A stretch of DNA of 50,291 bases from Lysobacteraceae bacterium (GTDB lineage Bacteria; Pseudomonadota; Gammaproteobacteria; Xanthomonadales; Rhodanobacteraceae), in contig JAGWVM010000006.1 in the NCBI GenBank assembly GCA_018970895.1, positions 1-50,291 on the forward strand, written 5' to 3'. Both the position numbers and the translations under genes were made by a program. The notes under the pieces are model-generated. The model was not told the DNA's origin. It worked only from the letters and a program-made list of their open reading frames with translations, and did no database searches. Shown one piece after another: positions 1 to 8,193 of the stretch. Each line of letters opens with the position of its first letter. Within the stretch, counting starts at the first letter, position 1.

Positions 1-1038
1 CGCGATGCCGATGCTGGCGAGCAGGAAGTTCTCGGTCTGGAAGTAGTGCAGGATGTTGGCGCGGGTCGCACCCAATGCTCGCCGCACGCCGATCTGCCGT
101 CGGCGCTGCGCCACCCAGAAGCTGCCCAGCCCGACGATGCCCAGCGCGGTCACCACCAGCAGCGCCACGCACACGCCGGCGAGCAGCACGGCCATGGAGC
201 GGTCCTGGCGGAAGAAGTCGCTGCGCATGTCGTCCCACACGTGGCGGTCGGTCACCACGCGGCGCGGATCGCTCTTCTCGAGCGCGGCGACCGCGGCGGC
301 GAGCACGCGCTCGCGATCGGCCGGCGCCGTGCGCAGCACGTAGTTGCCGTCGAACACGCGCACCGGGAGGATGCCGGTGTACTGGGCGACCGCGTCGTCC
401 CAGACCGAGGGCCGCACCAGTCCCTTCACCACGCCGACTACGCGGAGCGGCACCTCGCTGCCGACGTAGATCTGCTTGCCCAGCGCACTTTGTCCCGGCC
501 ACAGGCGCTTGGCCAGCGCCTGGGTGATCACGATCACGCTGGGCAGGTGCTTGAGGTCATCCGCCTGCGCCGCGTGGATCACCGCGTCGAGGTCCATGTA
601 GTCGTCCGGCCGCAGCATCCGGCCGGCCACCAGCTGCAGGCCGAAGGCGCGATCCAGTCCCTCGCCGTAGTAGGTGGTCATGTTCAGCGTGGGCTGGTTC
701 TGCTTGGGGTCCAGCTTGATGCCCGCGTTGTTGGACGACATGCCGAACGGCAGCTGGTTGACCGAGGCCACCGCGGTGACGCCCGGGATCTGCCGCATCA
801 GGGCCAGGTCTTCGGCGGTGCGCGCCTTTTCGTCGTCGCGGGGGCCGATGTCGGCCAGCCGCAGATGCACCAGCTCGTGCTCGGCCACGCCGCTGGGCAT
901 GTCCATCCGGTGCAGGCGCTGGGTGATCAGGAACACCGCATTGCAGACGATGGCGCAGGTCAGCGCGATCTGCAGGACGAGCAGCGCGGCCGTGACCTTG
1001 TGCCGGCGCAGGGTGGCGAGGATCGGAAGGATATCCAT
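1..1038 (-). CDS. ABC transporter permease, FtsX/MacB-like (second-type permease of pair 2); truncated by window edge
   Basis: Reverse-strand reading MDILPILATLRRHKVTAALLVLQIALTCAIVCNAVFLITQRL... ending ...SFWVAQRRRQIGVRRALGATRANILHYFQTENFLLASIGIA; FtsX-type C-terminal motif RRRQIGVRRALGAT; paralogous to 3064-4299. Missing from the ORF track because it is open at the edge. Confidence 0.9.
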   Translation of the reverse strand, partial: MDILPILATLRRHKVTAALLVLQIALTCAIVCNAVFLITQRLHRMDMPSGVAEHELVHLRLADIGPRDDEKARTAEDLALMRQIPGVTAVASVNQLPFGMSSNNAGIKLDPKQNQPTLNMTTYYGEGLDRAFGLQLVAGRMLRPDDYMDLDAVIHAAQADDLKHLPSVIVITQALAKRLWPGQSALGKQIYVGSEVPLRVVGVVKGLVRPSVWDDAVAQYTGILPVRVFDGNYVLRTAPADRERVLAAAVAALEKSDPRRVVTDRHVWDDMRSDFFRQDRSMAVLLAGVCVALLVVTALGIVGLGSFWVAQRRRQIGVRRALGATRANILHYFQTENFLLASIGIA

Positions 1039-1046
1039 GGCGGGCC

Positions 1047-2351
1047 TCACTGGCTCTTCAGTTGCAGGGCGGGCGTGACCTGGCAGGCGCGCCAGGCGGG
1101 CAGCAGGCCGGCCAGCAGGCTGGCGCCGACGGCCAGCACGAAGGTGGTCAGCAGCATGGCCGGATCGAGCCGGGCCAGCGCGGCGTAGTCCGAGGGCTGG
1201 TGGCGTACCGCCCACAGCCCGAGCAGCGCCAGGCCGAGGCCGCCGAGACCGCCGGCCAGCCCGATCACGCCGGACTCCACCAGCAGCTGGGTGAACACGT
1301 CGCGGCGCGAGGCGCCCAGCGCCCGACGCACGCCCAGCTCGCCGGCGCGGCGCATGAACTTGGCCAGCATCAGACCCACCGTGTTGACCAGGCACACCAG
1401 CAGGAAGCCGAACGCCAGGTACACCTGCAGGCGCACGTCGCCGGGCACCACCTTGTTGTAGTCCAGCCACTGCATGAGGCTGCGCAGGCGCACGTTCGGC
1501 GGACGCTGGAAGCGGCCGAGGTCATGCTGCTCACGCGAGTAGTTGACGAGGAACTGCCGGTACGCGGCCACCTGGCCGGGACTGTCGAGCTGCACCCAGA
1601 ACTGCAGCCAGGTGCAGGTGGCCGTCTCCAGGTGCGCGTCGTCGCCGCCGCCGCGGCCCCAGCAGTCCATCGAACCGTTGCGGCCCAGCCGCAGGTCGCG
1701 GAACGTGCTCAGCGGCAGGAACACGTCCTCCGCATCGCCGTAGCTGCCGGTGTTGAGGTCGTAGAAGTGCGGGTTCGGATGCCAGTGGTCGAGCACGCCG
1801 ATGACCCGGAACGCGGTGTCCTTGATGCGCAGCGTGCGCCCGGTACTGTCCTTGCCGCCAAAAAGTTTCTCGTTGAGCTTGCGCGTGATCACCGCCACGC
1901 GGGCCTTGGCATCGTCATCGGTCGCAGTCCAGCCGTGCCCGTACAGGAACGGTACCCGGAACATGGCGAAGAAGTCGGCGGTGGTGTAACGCGCCTCGCT
2001 GAAGAACGGATCCATGCCCGACTGCGCCGGCTGCACCGGCACCGCGCCACCGCTCATCAGCGCCTGGCGCGTGCCGCGATGGGCCTTGAGCAGGTTCATG
2101 CCGTCGATCCAGGTGACCTGAGCTGGCGGCTCCTTTCCCGGCTCGTAGTTGTCCTTGTCCTGCGGATCGAGCTGCGGATAGAACAGCGTGCCGCTCGACC
2201 CCGGGATCGGATCGCCCGAGAGCACGTGGAACACGGTCAGCGTGGTCATGCTGGCACCGATGCCCAGCGCCACGGCGAACACCATCAAGGCGGTGAGCGC
2301 CTTGTTGCGCCGGAGGCTGCGCAGGGCCAGGTCGAGGTAGTAAGCAAACAT
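1047..2351 (-). CDS. ABC transporter permease, FtsX/MacB-like (first-type permease of pair 2)
   Basis: MFAYYLDLALRSLRRNKALTALMVFAVALGIGASMTTLTVF...; C-terminal RRAGELGVRRALGASRRDVFTQLLVESGVIGLAGG; paralogous to 4313-5620. Start placed at MFAYY, not the upstream ORF start. Confidence 0.92.
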   Translation of the reverse strand: MFAYYLDLALRSLRRNKALTALMVFAVALGIGASMTTLTVFHVLSGDPIPGSSGTLFYPQLDPQDKDNYEPGKEPPAQVTWIDGMNLLKAHRGTRQALMSGGAVPVQPAQSGMDPFFSEARYTTADFFAMFRVPFLYGHGWTATDDDAKARVAVITRKLNEKLFGGKDSTGRTLRIKDTAFRVIGVLDHWHPNPHFYDLNTGSYGDAEDVFLPLSTFRDLRLGRNGSMDCWGRGGGDDAHLETATCTWLQFWVQLDSPGQVAAYRQFLVNYSREQHDLGRFQRPPNVRLRSLMQWLDYNKVVPGDVRLQVYLAFGFLLVCLVNTVGLMLAKFMRRAGELGVRRALGASRRDVFTQLLVESGVIGLAGGLGGLGLALLGLWAVRHQPSDYAALARLDPAMLLTTFVLAVGASLLAGLLPAWRACQVTPALQLKSQ

Positions 2352-2437
2352 GTCGTGGGTTCCCCAGGGTGTCGCCGGACGCCTTCCTGCGGCGTGACCG
2401 GGCCGTTGCGTGTCATGCGCGGACGGGCCGGACGCCC

Positions 2438-2941
2438 TCATTCAACGGCCTGGTGCCCGTAACTCAGCACGCGGGTGATCTGCCAGGCGTCGCCCCGGTG
2501 GCGCCACACCACCACGAAGTTGGCGATGCCGTCGCACTTGCCGGTATCGAACTGGCAGAAGCGGTGCACGCCCTGCTCGATGGCGCCGAAATCCCTGATC
2601 GGGAACACCTGCAGGCTGCCGGCGACCAGCTCGCGCCGGAAATGGCCGCACACGTTCTGCCTGGTCCGCGCGATCATGTCCTTGCGCGTCCAGGTCACGC
2701 CGCCGTTGTCGTGATAGAACTCGACGTGCGGCGCGAAATAGCTGGCATGCTTGCGCAGTTCTCCCGGATCGCTGCAGCGGTTGAAGGCGTCGAAGACCGC
2801 CGTGTCCAGCGCGGAGATCGTGACGAACAGGGGATCGGTGTGAGCCAGCCCGGCCGGGTGCGCATCCGCCGCCGACACGGTCGGCGCCCCCGCAAGGGCC
2901 AAGCCCGCGGCAAGCCCCATCAGGGCGGAAAGTGGCTTCAC
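2438..2941 (-). CDS. Secreted NTF2-like / SnoaL-like (DUF4440-type) protein
   Basis: GTG start VKPLSALMGLAAGLALAGAPTVSAADAHPAG (signal peptide), then NTF2-like pattern ...YFAPHVEFYHDNGGVTWTRKDMI...NFVVVWRHRGDAWQITRVLSYGH. Confidence 0.8.
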   Translation of the reverse strand: MKPLSALMGLAAGLALAGAPTVSAADAHPAGLAHTDPLFVTISALDTAVFDAFNRCSDPGELRKHASYFAPHVEFYHDNGGVTWTRKDMIARTRQNVCGHFRRELVAGSLQVFPIRDFGAIEQGVHRFCQFDTGKCDGIANFVVVWRHRGDAWQITRVLSYGHQAVE

Positions 2942-3063
2942 GAAGATTCCCCTGGTTGCGAGGTAGCGGGAGGGACGCTGCGGGCACGCCACGACCGACG
3001 GTCCCGGTGGCATCCGGACCGGCCGGGATCCGGGCGGCGCGCGGCGGGCGTGTCGCGGGCAGC

Positions 3064-4299
3064 TCATACGGACCGGGTGGCTTCCACCGGCGACACGCGC
3101 GAAGCGCGCAGCGCCGGGGCGAGCACGGCGCCCTGCCCGATCAGCAGCAGCGCAACCACGCCGACGGCGACGTAGACCATCGACAGTCGATGCATCTCGA
3201 AGTGGGTGACCATCCACAGGTTCAGGCCCACCGCCATCGCCGTGCCGACCACCACACCGGCCAGGCCGATCAGCAGGTTCTCGGTGAGGAAGTAGCCGAG
3301 GATGTCGCTGCGGGTCGCGCCGAGCGCACGGCGGACGCCAATCTGCCTGCGGCGCTGGCCGACCCAGAAGCTGGTGAGTCCGACGATGCCGGCGGCGGTG
3401 ATCGCCAGCAGCACCACGCACACCACGGTCATCAGCAGGGCCATGCCACGGTCGGTCTTGTAGGCCGCCTCGCGCACCTCGGCGAAGCTCCGCACGCCGG
3501 TGTCGTCGCGCAGCACGCGCATGCGGTTGGTCTTCATCAGCTGCGCCGGCACGGTCTTCAGCAGCGCGTCGAGCCGGCCCGGTTCGGTGCGCACGAGGTA
3601 GCTGCCGAAGGCGCCGGTGAGCTGGATCGGCAGCAGCACCGAGTGCTCCATGAAATTGTCCGCGAAGGTGCCGCTCCACGGCGTCTGCAGGCGCTCGACG
3701 ACGCCGATGATCGTGCTCGGCCTGGCGTTGCCCATGATGTACACCGTCCGGCCCAGCGCGTGTCCGTCGGGAAACACCTTGTCGGCCAGCGCCTTGCTCA
3801 CGATGATCTCCCCGGGCGCCTCGACCTTCTGGGCGTCCTGCCAGCTGATCTCGTCGGCGCGGAAGTTGCGCCCGGCGATGAGCTTCAGGCCCATGGTGGC
3901 CACGGCGTGGTCGTCGGCAAAGTACAGCGTGGCCGCGGTAATCGCCTTCCTGGCATCCGGGTCGGTCTGCACGCCCATCGACCAGCCCCCGCCGCGCAGC
4001 GGATAGGAATTGATCGCGGTGGCGTCGACCACGCCGGGGATCTGCCGCAGCGTGGCGAGGTCGGCCTTGACCAGCGGTTCGCTGCTGGTGGCACCGGTAC
4101 CGACGAAGCGGTTCTGGACCGTCAGCAGGTGGGTCTCGACCATGCCGGTGGGGCGCGCCACGCGGGCCAGCCGCTCGCGGATGATGAAGGTCGCGTTGCA
4201 CACGATGGCCAGGGTCAGCGCGATCTGCATCGCGATCAGCAGCGTGCCGGCCTTGTGACGCTTGAGCGCGGCGAGGATGGGTTGGATCTGCACGTTCAT
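3064..4299 (-). CDS. ABC transporter permease, FtsX/MacB-like (second-type permease of pair 1)
   Basis: MNVQIQPILAALKRHKAGTLLIAMQIALTLAIVCNATFIIRERL...; RRRQIGVRRALGATRSDILGYFLTENLLIGLAGV. Confidence 0.92.
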   Translation of the reverse strand: MNVQIQPILAALKRHKAGTLLIAMQIALTLAIVCNATFIIRERLARVARPTGMVETHLLTVQNRFVGTGATSSEPLVKADLATLRQIPGVVDATAINSYPLRGGGWSMGVQTDPDARKAITAATLYFADDHAVATMGLKLIAGRNFRADEISWQDAQKVEAPGEIIVSKALADKVFPDGHALGRTVYIMGNARPSTIIGVVERLQTPWSGTFADNFMEHSVLLPIQLTGAFGSYLVRTEPGRLDALLKTVPAQLMKTNRMRVLRDDTGVRSFAEVREAAYKTDRGMALLMTVVCVVLLAITAAGIVGLTSFWVGQRRRQIGVRRALGATRSDILGYFLTENLLIGLAGVVVGTAMAVGLNLWMVTHFEMHRLSMVYVAVGVVALLLIGQGAVLAPALRASRVSPVEATRSV

Positions 4300-4312
4300 C
4301 GTCCGCTCCGGA

Positions 4313-5620
4313 TCAGTTCGACTTCAGCTGCCACGCCGGCTGCACCTGGGCGGCGCGCCACGTGGGGTAGAACGCGGCCAGCACGGTGGCGCCGATCGCC
4401 ACCAGCACGGTGAGCGCGACCAGCGACAGGTCCACCGTGGCGAGCCGGGCGATGTCCTTGCTGAAGACCAGGCCCACGCCGTAGACCCCCACTCCGGTGA
4501 GCAGCAGGCCGAGCACGCCACCGGCCAGGCCGACCGCGCCGGCCTCGATCAGGAACTGCGCGTACACCGTGCCGCGTGAGGCGCCCAGTGCCCGGCGCAC
4601 GCCGATCTCCGGGGCGCGCCGCATGAACTTCGCCAGCAGCAGCCCCACCGTGTTGACCAGGCAGATCAGCAGGAAGCCCAGCGACACCATCAGCGAGATC
4701 TTGGTCTCTGGCGGCACCACGTGCTGGAAGTCCAGCCACTGGGTGACGTTGCGAAGCCTCACGTTCGGCGCCCAGGTGAAGCGTCCTGCACGCTGCTGCT
4801 CGGCGGCATAGCCGGTGAGGTAGCGGTGATAGGCAGCCACGTCGGCGGCGGTGGGCAGCTCCGCCCAGTAGGCGATCCAGATGCACTCCGAGCGCAGCCA
4901 GCCGTCCCAGCCGCTGTCGGCCGGCGTGCTGCAGTTGTTGTTGCCGCCGGTCTGCATCTGCATGTCGATGGCCCGGGTGAACGGCAAGAACAGGTCGACC
5001 GGATCGCCGAAGCCCTGCGTGTTGACCGGATCGAAGAACAGCGGCTGCGGGTTCCAGGTATCCATCACGCCGGTGACCCGGTAGGTGTGGCCGTCGAGGT
5101 CGACCTCCCGGCCCACGCTGTTCGCGCCGCCGAACAGCTTGTCGTTGAGCGCCTTGCCGATCACCACCACGGCGCCGTGTGCCTGGTCCTGGTCGTGCCC
5201 CCAGGGACCGCCGTACAGGAACGGGATATCGAACATGGCGAACACGTCGCTGTACGCCGCGTAGGCCGAAGCGTTGAACGGCATCTTGCTGGCGTCGGCG
5301 GGAATCACCGACGGCGCCACCGGATACATCGGGCTCTCGCGCAGCGCCTTGTGGGCGCGCACGAGGTTGCTGGCGTCGGTGTAGCTGAGCGCGTTCGGCG
5401 GCTCGCCCTTGTCCAGGTCCGAGGGTTTCCAGTTGGCGACCTGCACCGCGAACAGCTGGGACGACTTCTGCGGGATCGGGTTGTTGGAGGTGGCCCGGAA
5501 CACCGCGTAGGTGGTCATCGACGCGGCCACGCCGAAGCCGATGGCCATGACCATCAGCGCCGTGAGCATCGGGTTGCGCCGCAGGCTGCGCAGGCCGAGC
5601 TGGAAGTAGTAGGCAAACAT
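4313..5620 (-). CDS. ABC transporter permease, FtsX/MacB-like (first-type permease of pair 1)
   Basis: MFAYYFQLGLRSLRRNPMLTALMVMAIGFGVAASMTTYAVF...; RRAPEIGVRRALGASRGTVYAQFLIEAGAVGLAGG. Confidence 0.92.
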   Translation of the reverse strand: MFAYYFQLGLRSLRRNPMLTALMVMAIGFGVAASMTTYAVFRATSNNPIPQKSSQLFAVQVANWKPSDLDKGEPPNALSYTDASNLVRAHKALRESPMYPVAPSVIPADASKMPFNASAYAAYSDVFAMFDIPFLYGGPWGHDQDQAHGAVVVIGKALNDKLFGGANSVGREVDLDGHTYRVTGVMDTWNPQPLFFDPVNTQGFGDPVDLFLPFTRAIDMQMQTGGNNNCSTPADSGWDGWLRSECIWIAYWAELPTAADVAAYHRYLTGYAAEQQRAGRFTWAPNVRLRNVTQWLDFQHVVPPETKISLMVSLGFLLICLVNTVGLLLAKFMRRAPEIGVRRALGASRGTVYAQFLIEAGAVGLAGGVLGLLLTGVGVYGVGLVFSKDIARLATVDLSLVALTVLVAIGATVLAAFYPTWRAAQVQPAWQLKSN

Positions 5621-5702
5621 GCTGGGGATCCCGGGTTGGATGACGACGGTGCGACGCATGGCCCGCTCCCGCGGGGCGACCCGCGGGAAGGAGCGCCGGG
5701 CG

Positions 5703-6416
5703 TCAGGCATCGACGGCGCGGGCCGCGTGCGCGTGGAAGCGCGGGTCCTCGCCCAGGTCGACCACCTGGCCATCGATGATGTGCACGTTGCGCTGCGCGC
5801 GCGCGGCCAGCTCCGGATCGTGCGTGACCATCACGATGGTGGCGCCTTCGCGGTGGATCTCCTCCAGCAGCTCCATCACGCCGCGGGCCATCTGGGTGTC
5901 CAGGTTGCCGGTCGGCTCGTCCGCCAGCAGCAGGCGCGGACTGCCAGCCAGCGCGCGGGCGATCGCCACACGCTGCTGCTGGCCGCCGGAGAGCTCGGCC
6001 GGGTAGTGCTTGGCGCGCGAGGCCAGGCCGACGCGCTCGAGCGCATCCATGATGCGCTGCTTGCGCTCGGGGCCTTTCATGCCGCGATAGCGCAGCGGCA
6101 CCTCCACGTTGTCATACACGTTGAGGTCGGGGATCAGGTTGAACGCCTGGAAGATGAAGCCGATCTTTTCGTTGCGGATCTTCGAGCGGGCGTTGTCGTC
6201 GAGCCGGCTGACCTCGATGCCGTCCAGATGGTAGGTGCCGCCGGTAAAGGTCTCCAGCAGGCCGGCGATGGTCAGGAAGGTGGTCTTGCCCGAACCCGAC
6301 GGACCGGTGACGGCGACGAACTCGCCCTCCTTCACGTCGATGTTGAAGTCGCGCAGCGCGTAGGTCTCCACCACTTCGGTGCGGTAGACCTTGGACAGGT
6401 GGGTCATCTTGAGCAT
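5703..6416 (-). CDS. ABC transporter ATP-binding protein (LolD/MacB-ATPase type)
   Basis: Walker A GPSGSGKT, signature LSGGQQQRVAIARAL, Walker B LLLADEPTGNLD. Confidence 0.96.
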   Translation of the reverse strand: MLKMTHLSKVYRTEVVETYALRDFNIDVKEGEFVAVTGPSGSGKTTFLTIAGLLETFTGGTYHLDGIEVSRLDDNARSKIRNEKIGFIFQAFNLIPDLNVYDNVEVPLRYRGMKGPERKQRIMDALERVGLASRAKHYPAELSGGQQQRVAIARALAGSPRLLLADEPTGNLDTQMARGVMELLEEIHREGATIVMVTHDPELAARAQRNVHIIDGQVVDLGEDPRFHAHAARAVDA

Positions 6417-6460
6417 GGCTTTTCCTTACTCGGTGGTGGATCGGTCAGTGGTGGCGCGGA

Positions 6461-7732
6461 TCAGCTGCTGATCGCCACGCGCTGGGCGCCCTTGAAGCTG
6501 TCGGTACCGGAGATCACGATCTTGTCGCCTTCCTTCAGGCCGTCGAGGATCTCCACCTTGTCGATGCTGCTGGCGCCGACGCGGATCGGGGTCTTGGTGG
6601 CGATGCCGTCGCGCACCACGTAGGCGTAGTTGCCGCCGGACTCATCGACGAAGGAACCGCGCTGCACGGTCAGCACGTTGTCGCGCTTGTCCAGCAGCAC
6701 GCGCACCGACAGGCGCTGGCTCTGGCGCAGCTGCTTGGGTGTGGCGCCGTCGAAGGCCAGCCGGGCGGCGACTTCGCCGTTGACCACCTCCGGCGAGATC
6801 GCGCTGACCTTGCCGTGCCAGGTCTGGCCGTTGCCGGTGATCTCGCCGGGCATGCCGATCGCCAGGTCGCGGGCGAAGCTCTCCGGCACCTGCATCTCCA
6901 CCTGCAGCGCAGTCAGGTCGATCACGCTGAGCAGCTGGGCATCCTTGGCCACGGTGGCGCGCTCGGCGATGAACAGCTGGCCGACCTGGCCGTCCACCGG
7001 CGACTTCACGTTGAGGTCGTCGACCTGGCGCTGCAGGTCCTGCACGAGCAGCTTCTGCCGCTCGAAGGCGAGCTTCTTCGATTCGATGTTGAAGTTCAGG
7101 CTGTCGTTGTCCAGGCCGAGGTTGGCCCTGGCGTGGCGCTCGGCGATCTGCGCCTTTTCCAGCGTGTCGTGGGCGGTATCGACGTCGGTCCTGGACACCG
7201 CCCCCTTGGCATAGGCGGCCTCGTTGCGGTCCAGCGTGCGCCGGGCGGCCTGGGCGTCGATCTGCGCGTTGTCCCAGGCCTGCTGCAGGGCCGCGCGCTG
7301 CTTCCTGGCGTCGATCTGGGCGCGCTTGTAGTCGACCTCCATCGCATCGGCGTTGGACTGTTCCTGCGCCAGCTTGTTGGTCAGCTCGGGGCTGACGATC
7401 GTGGCCAGCACGTCGCCCTTCTTCACCGTGTCGCCGGCGTGCACCTTCAGCGTGACCGCGCCGCCCGAGGTCGCGTAAAGGGTCGGGCTGTTCGCCGCCA
7501 CCACCTTGCCCTCGGCGGCGATGTCGCGCACGAACAGGCCGCGGGTCACGGTAGCGAACGCCAGCCGCGAGGCGCTGACCGAGGCGTCGGCCGAGAACAG
7601 CCGCATGACACCCGGCATCGCCATCGCCAGCACGGCGAAGACGCCGACGCCCGCACCGATCAGCAGCAGGCGGCGCTTGCGGTTGGGCTTGACCTCGACC
7701 AGGCGGTCTTGGGCGGAGGTGTCACGGATCAT
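6461..7732 (-). CDS. Efflux periplasmic adaptor subunit (HlyD/MacA family)
   Basis: N-terminal TM segment KRRLLLIGAGVGVFAVLAMAMPGVM; lipoyl-like VTLKVHAGDTVKKGDVLATIVSPEL; long coiled coil; VKSPVDGQVGQLFI; start at MIRDTSAQDRLVEV. Confidence 0.93.
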   Translation of the reverse strand: MIRDTSAQDRLVEVKPNRKRRLLLIGAGVGVFAVLAMAMPGVMRLFSADASVSASRLAFATVTRGLFVRDIAAEGKVVAANSPTLYATSGGAVTLKVHAGDTVKKGDVLATIVSPELTNKLAQEQSNADAMEVDYKRAQIDARKQRAALQQAWDNAQIDAQAARRTLDRNEAAYAKGAVSRTDVDTAHDTLEKAQIAERHARANLGLDNDSLNFNIESKKLAFERQKLLVQDLQRQVDDLNVKSPVDGQVGQLFIAERATVAKDAQLLSVIDLTALQVEMQVPESFARDLAIGMPGEITGNGQTWHGKVSAISPEVVNGEVAARLAFDGATPKQLRQSQRLSVRVLLDKRDNVLTVQRGSFVDESGGNYAYVVRDGIATKTPIRVGASSIDKVEILDGLKEGDKIVISGTDSFKGAQRVAISS

Positions 7733-7862
7733 CGTTCGGTCCCCAACGGCTGCGGACAGGTGCAGCCACGAGGACACTTGAGCAACGCGCGTGCCAAGGC
7801 ACCGCACCACCCGAAAACGTCATCGGATCAGAAGGATACGCCGGACGCCGGCCGCGCCCTGC

Positions 7863-7908
7863 GGTGTCCGCGGACACCGGGGCGGACAGGCGGACAAGGC
7901 CGCGGACA
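7863..7908. promoter_or_regulatory. 16-bp perfect palindrome GGTGTCCGCGGACACC followed by further CGGACA direct repeats
   Basis: Palindrome at 7863-7878; CGGACA copies at 7871-7876, 7883-7888, 7891-7896 and 7903-7908. Located 131-176 nt upstream of the adaptor start. Confidence 0.5.
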
Positions 7909-7934
7909 GGACGTCCGGGCCCGCCCGCCGGGCT

Positions 7935-8138
7935 TTACCTGGTGAGGATCAGTTTGTCATTGCGGGTCAGGCGCAGGTGGTATTCGCCGCCCTGGTGGCG
8001 GATCACCAGCTCGCGCGCGCCCTGCAGCAGCAGGTCGCTGCTTATGCTGGGCGAACCGGGCATCTCGCGTGGGAGGTCCGGCGTGACGGCGGTTCGGGCC
8101 GAAGCGTCGGCGGCGGCGATGCGCAGGGGTGGATGCAT
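7935..8138 (-). CDS. hemP: Hemin uptake protein HemP family
   Basis: Small ORF ending SSDLLLQGARELVIRHQGGEYHLRLTRNDKLILTR, which matches the HemP pattern (REL.I.H.G..Y.LRLTR..KLILT). Confidence 0.9.
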   Translation of the reverse strand: MHPPLRIAAADASARTAVTPDLPREMPGSPSISSDLLLQGARELVIRHQGGEYHLRLTRNDKLILTR

Positions 8139-8170
8139 GTCATGGGCTCCGCAAAGAGTTGCGGATCAGA

Positions 8171-8185
8171 TGGTAACGATTCGCA
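8171..8185 (-). promoter_or_regulatory. Putative Fur box upstream of hemP
   Basis: Minus strand TGCGAATCGTTACCA; 11 of 14 defined positions match the 7-1-7 Fur core TGATAATnATTATCA; 33-47 nt upstream of the hemP start. Confidence 0.6.
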
Positions 8186-8193
8186 TTTGCAAG

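Noticed and set aside
2438-4201. 587-aa minus-strand ORF as one fusion protein
   Set aside because: Its first part is an out-of-frame shadow of the permease at 3064-4299; only the C-terminal part from the GTG at 2941 is a real secreted protein.
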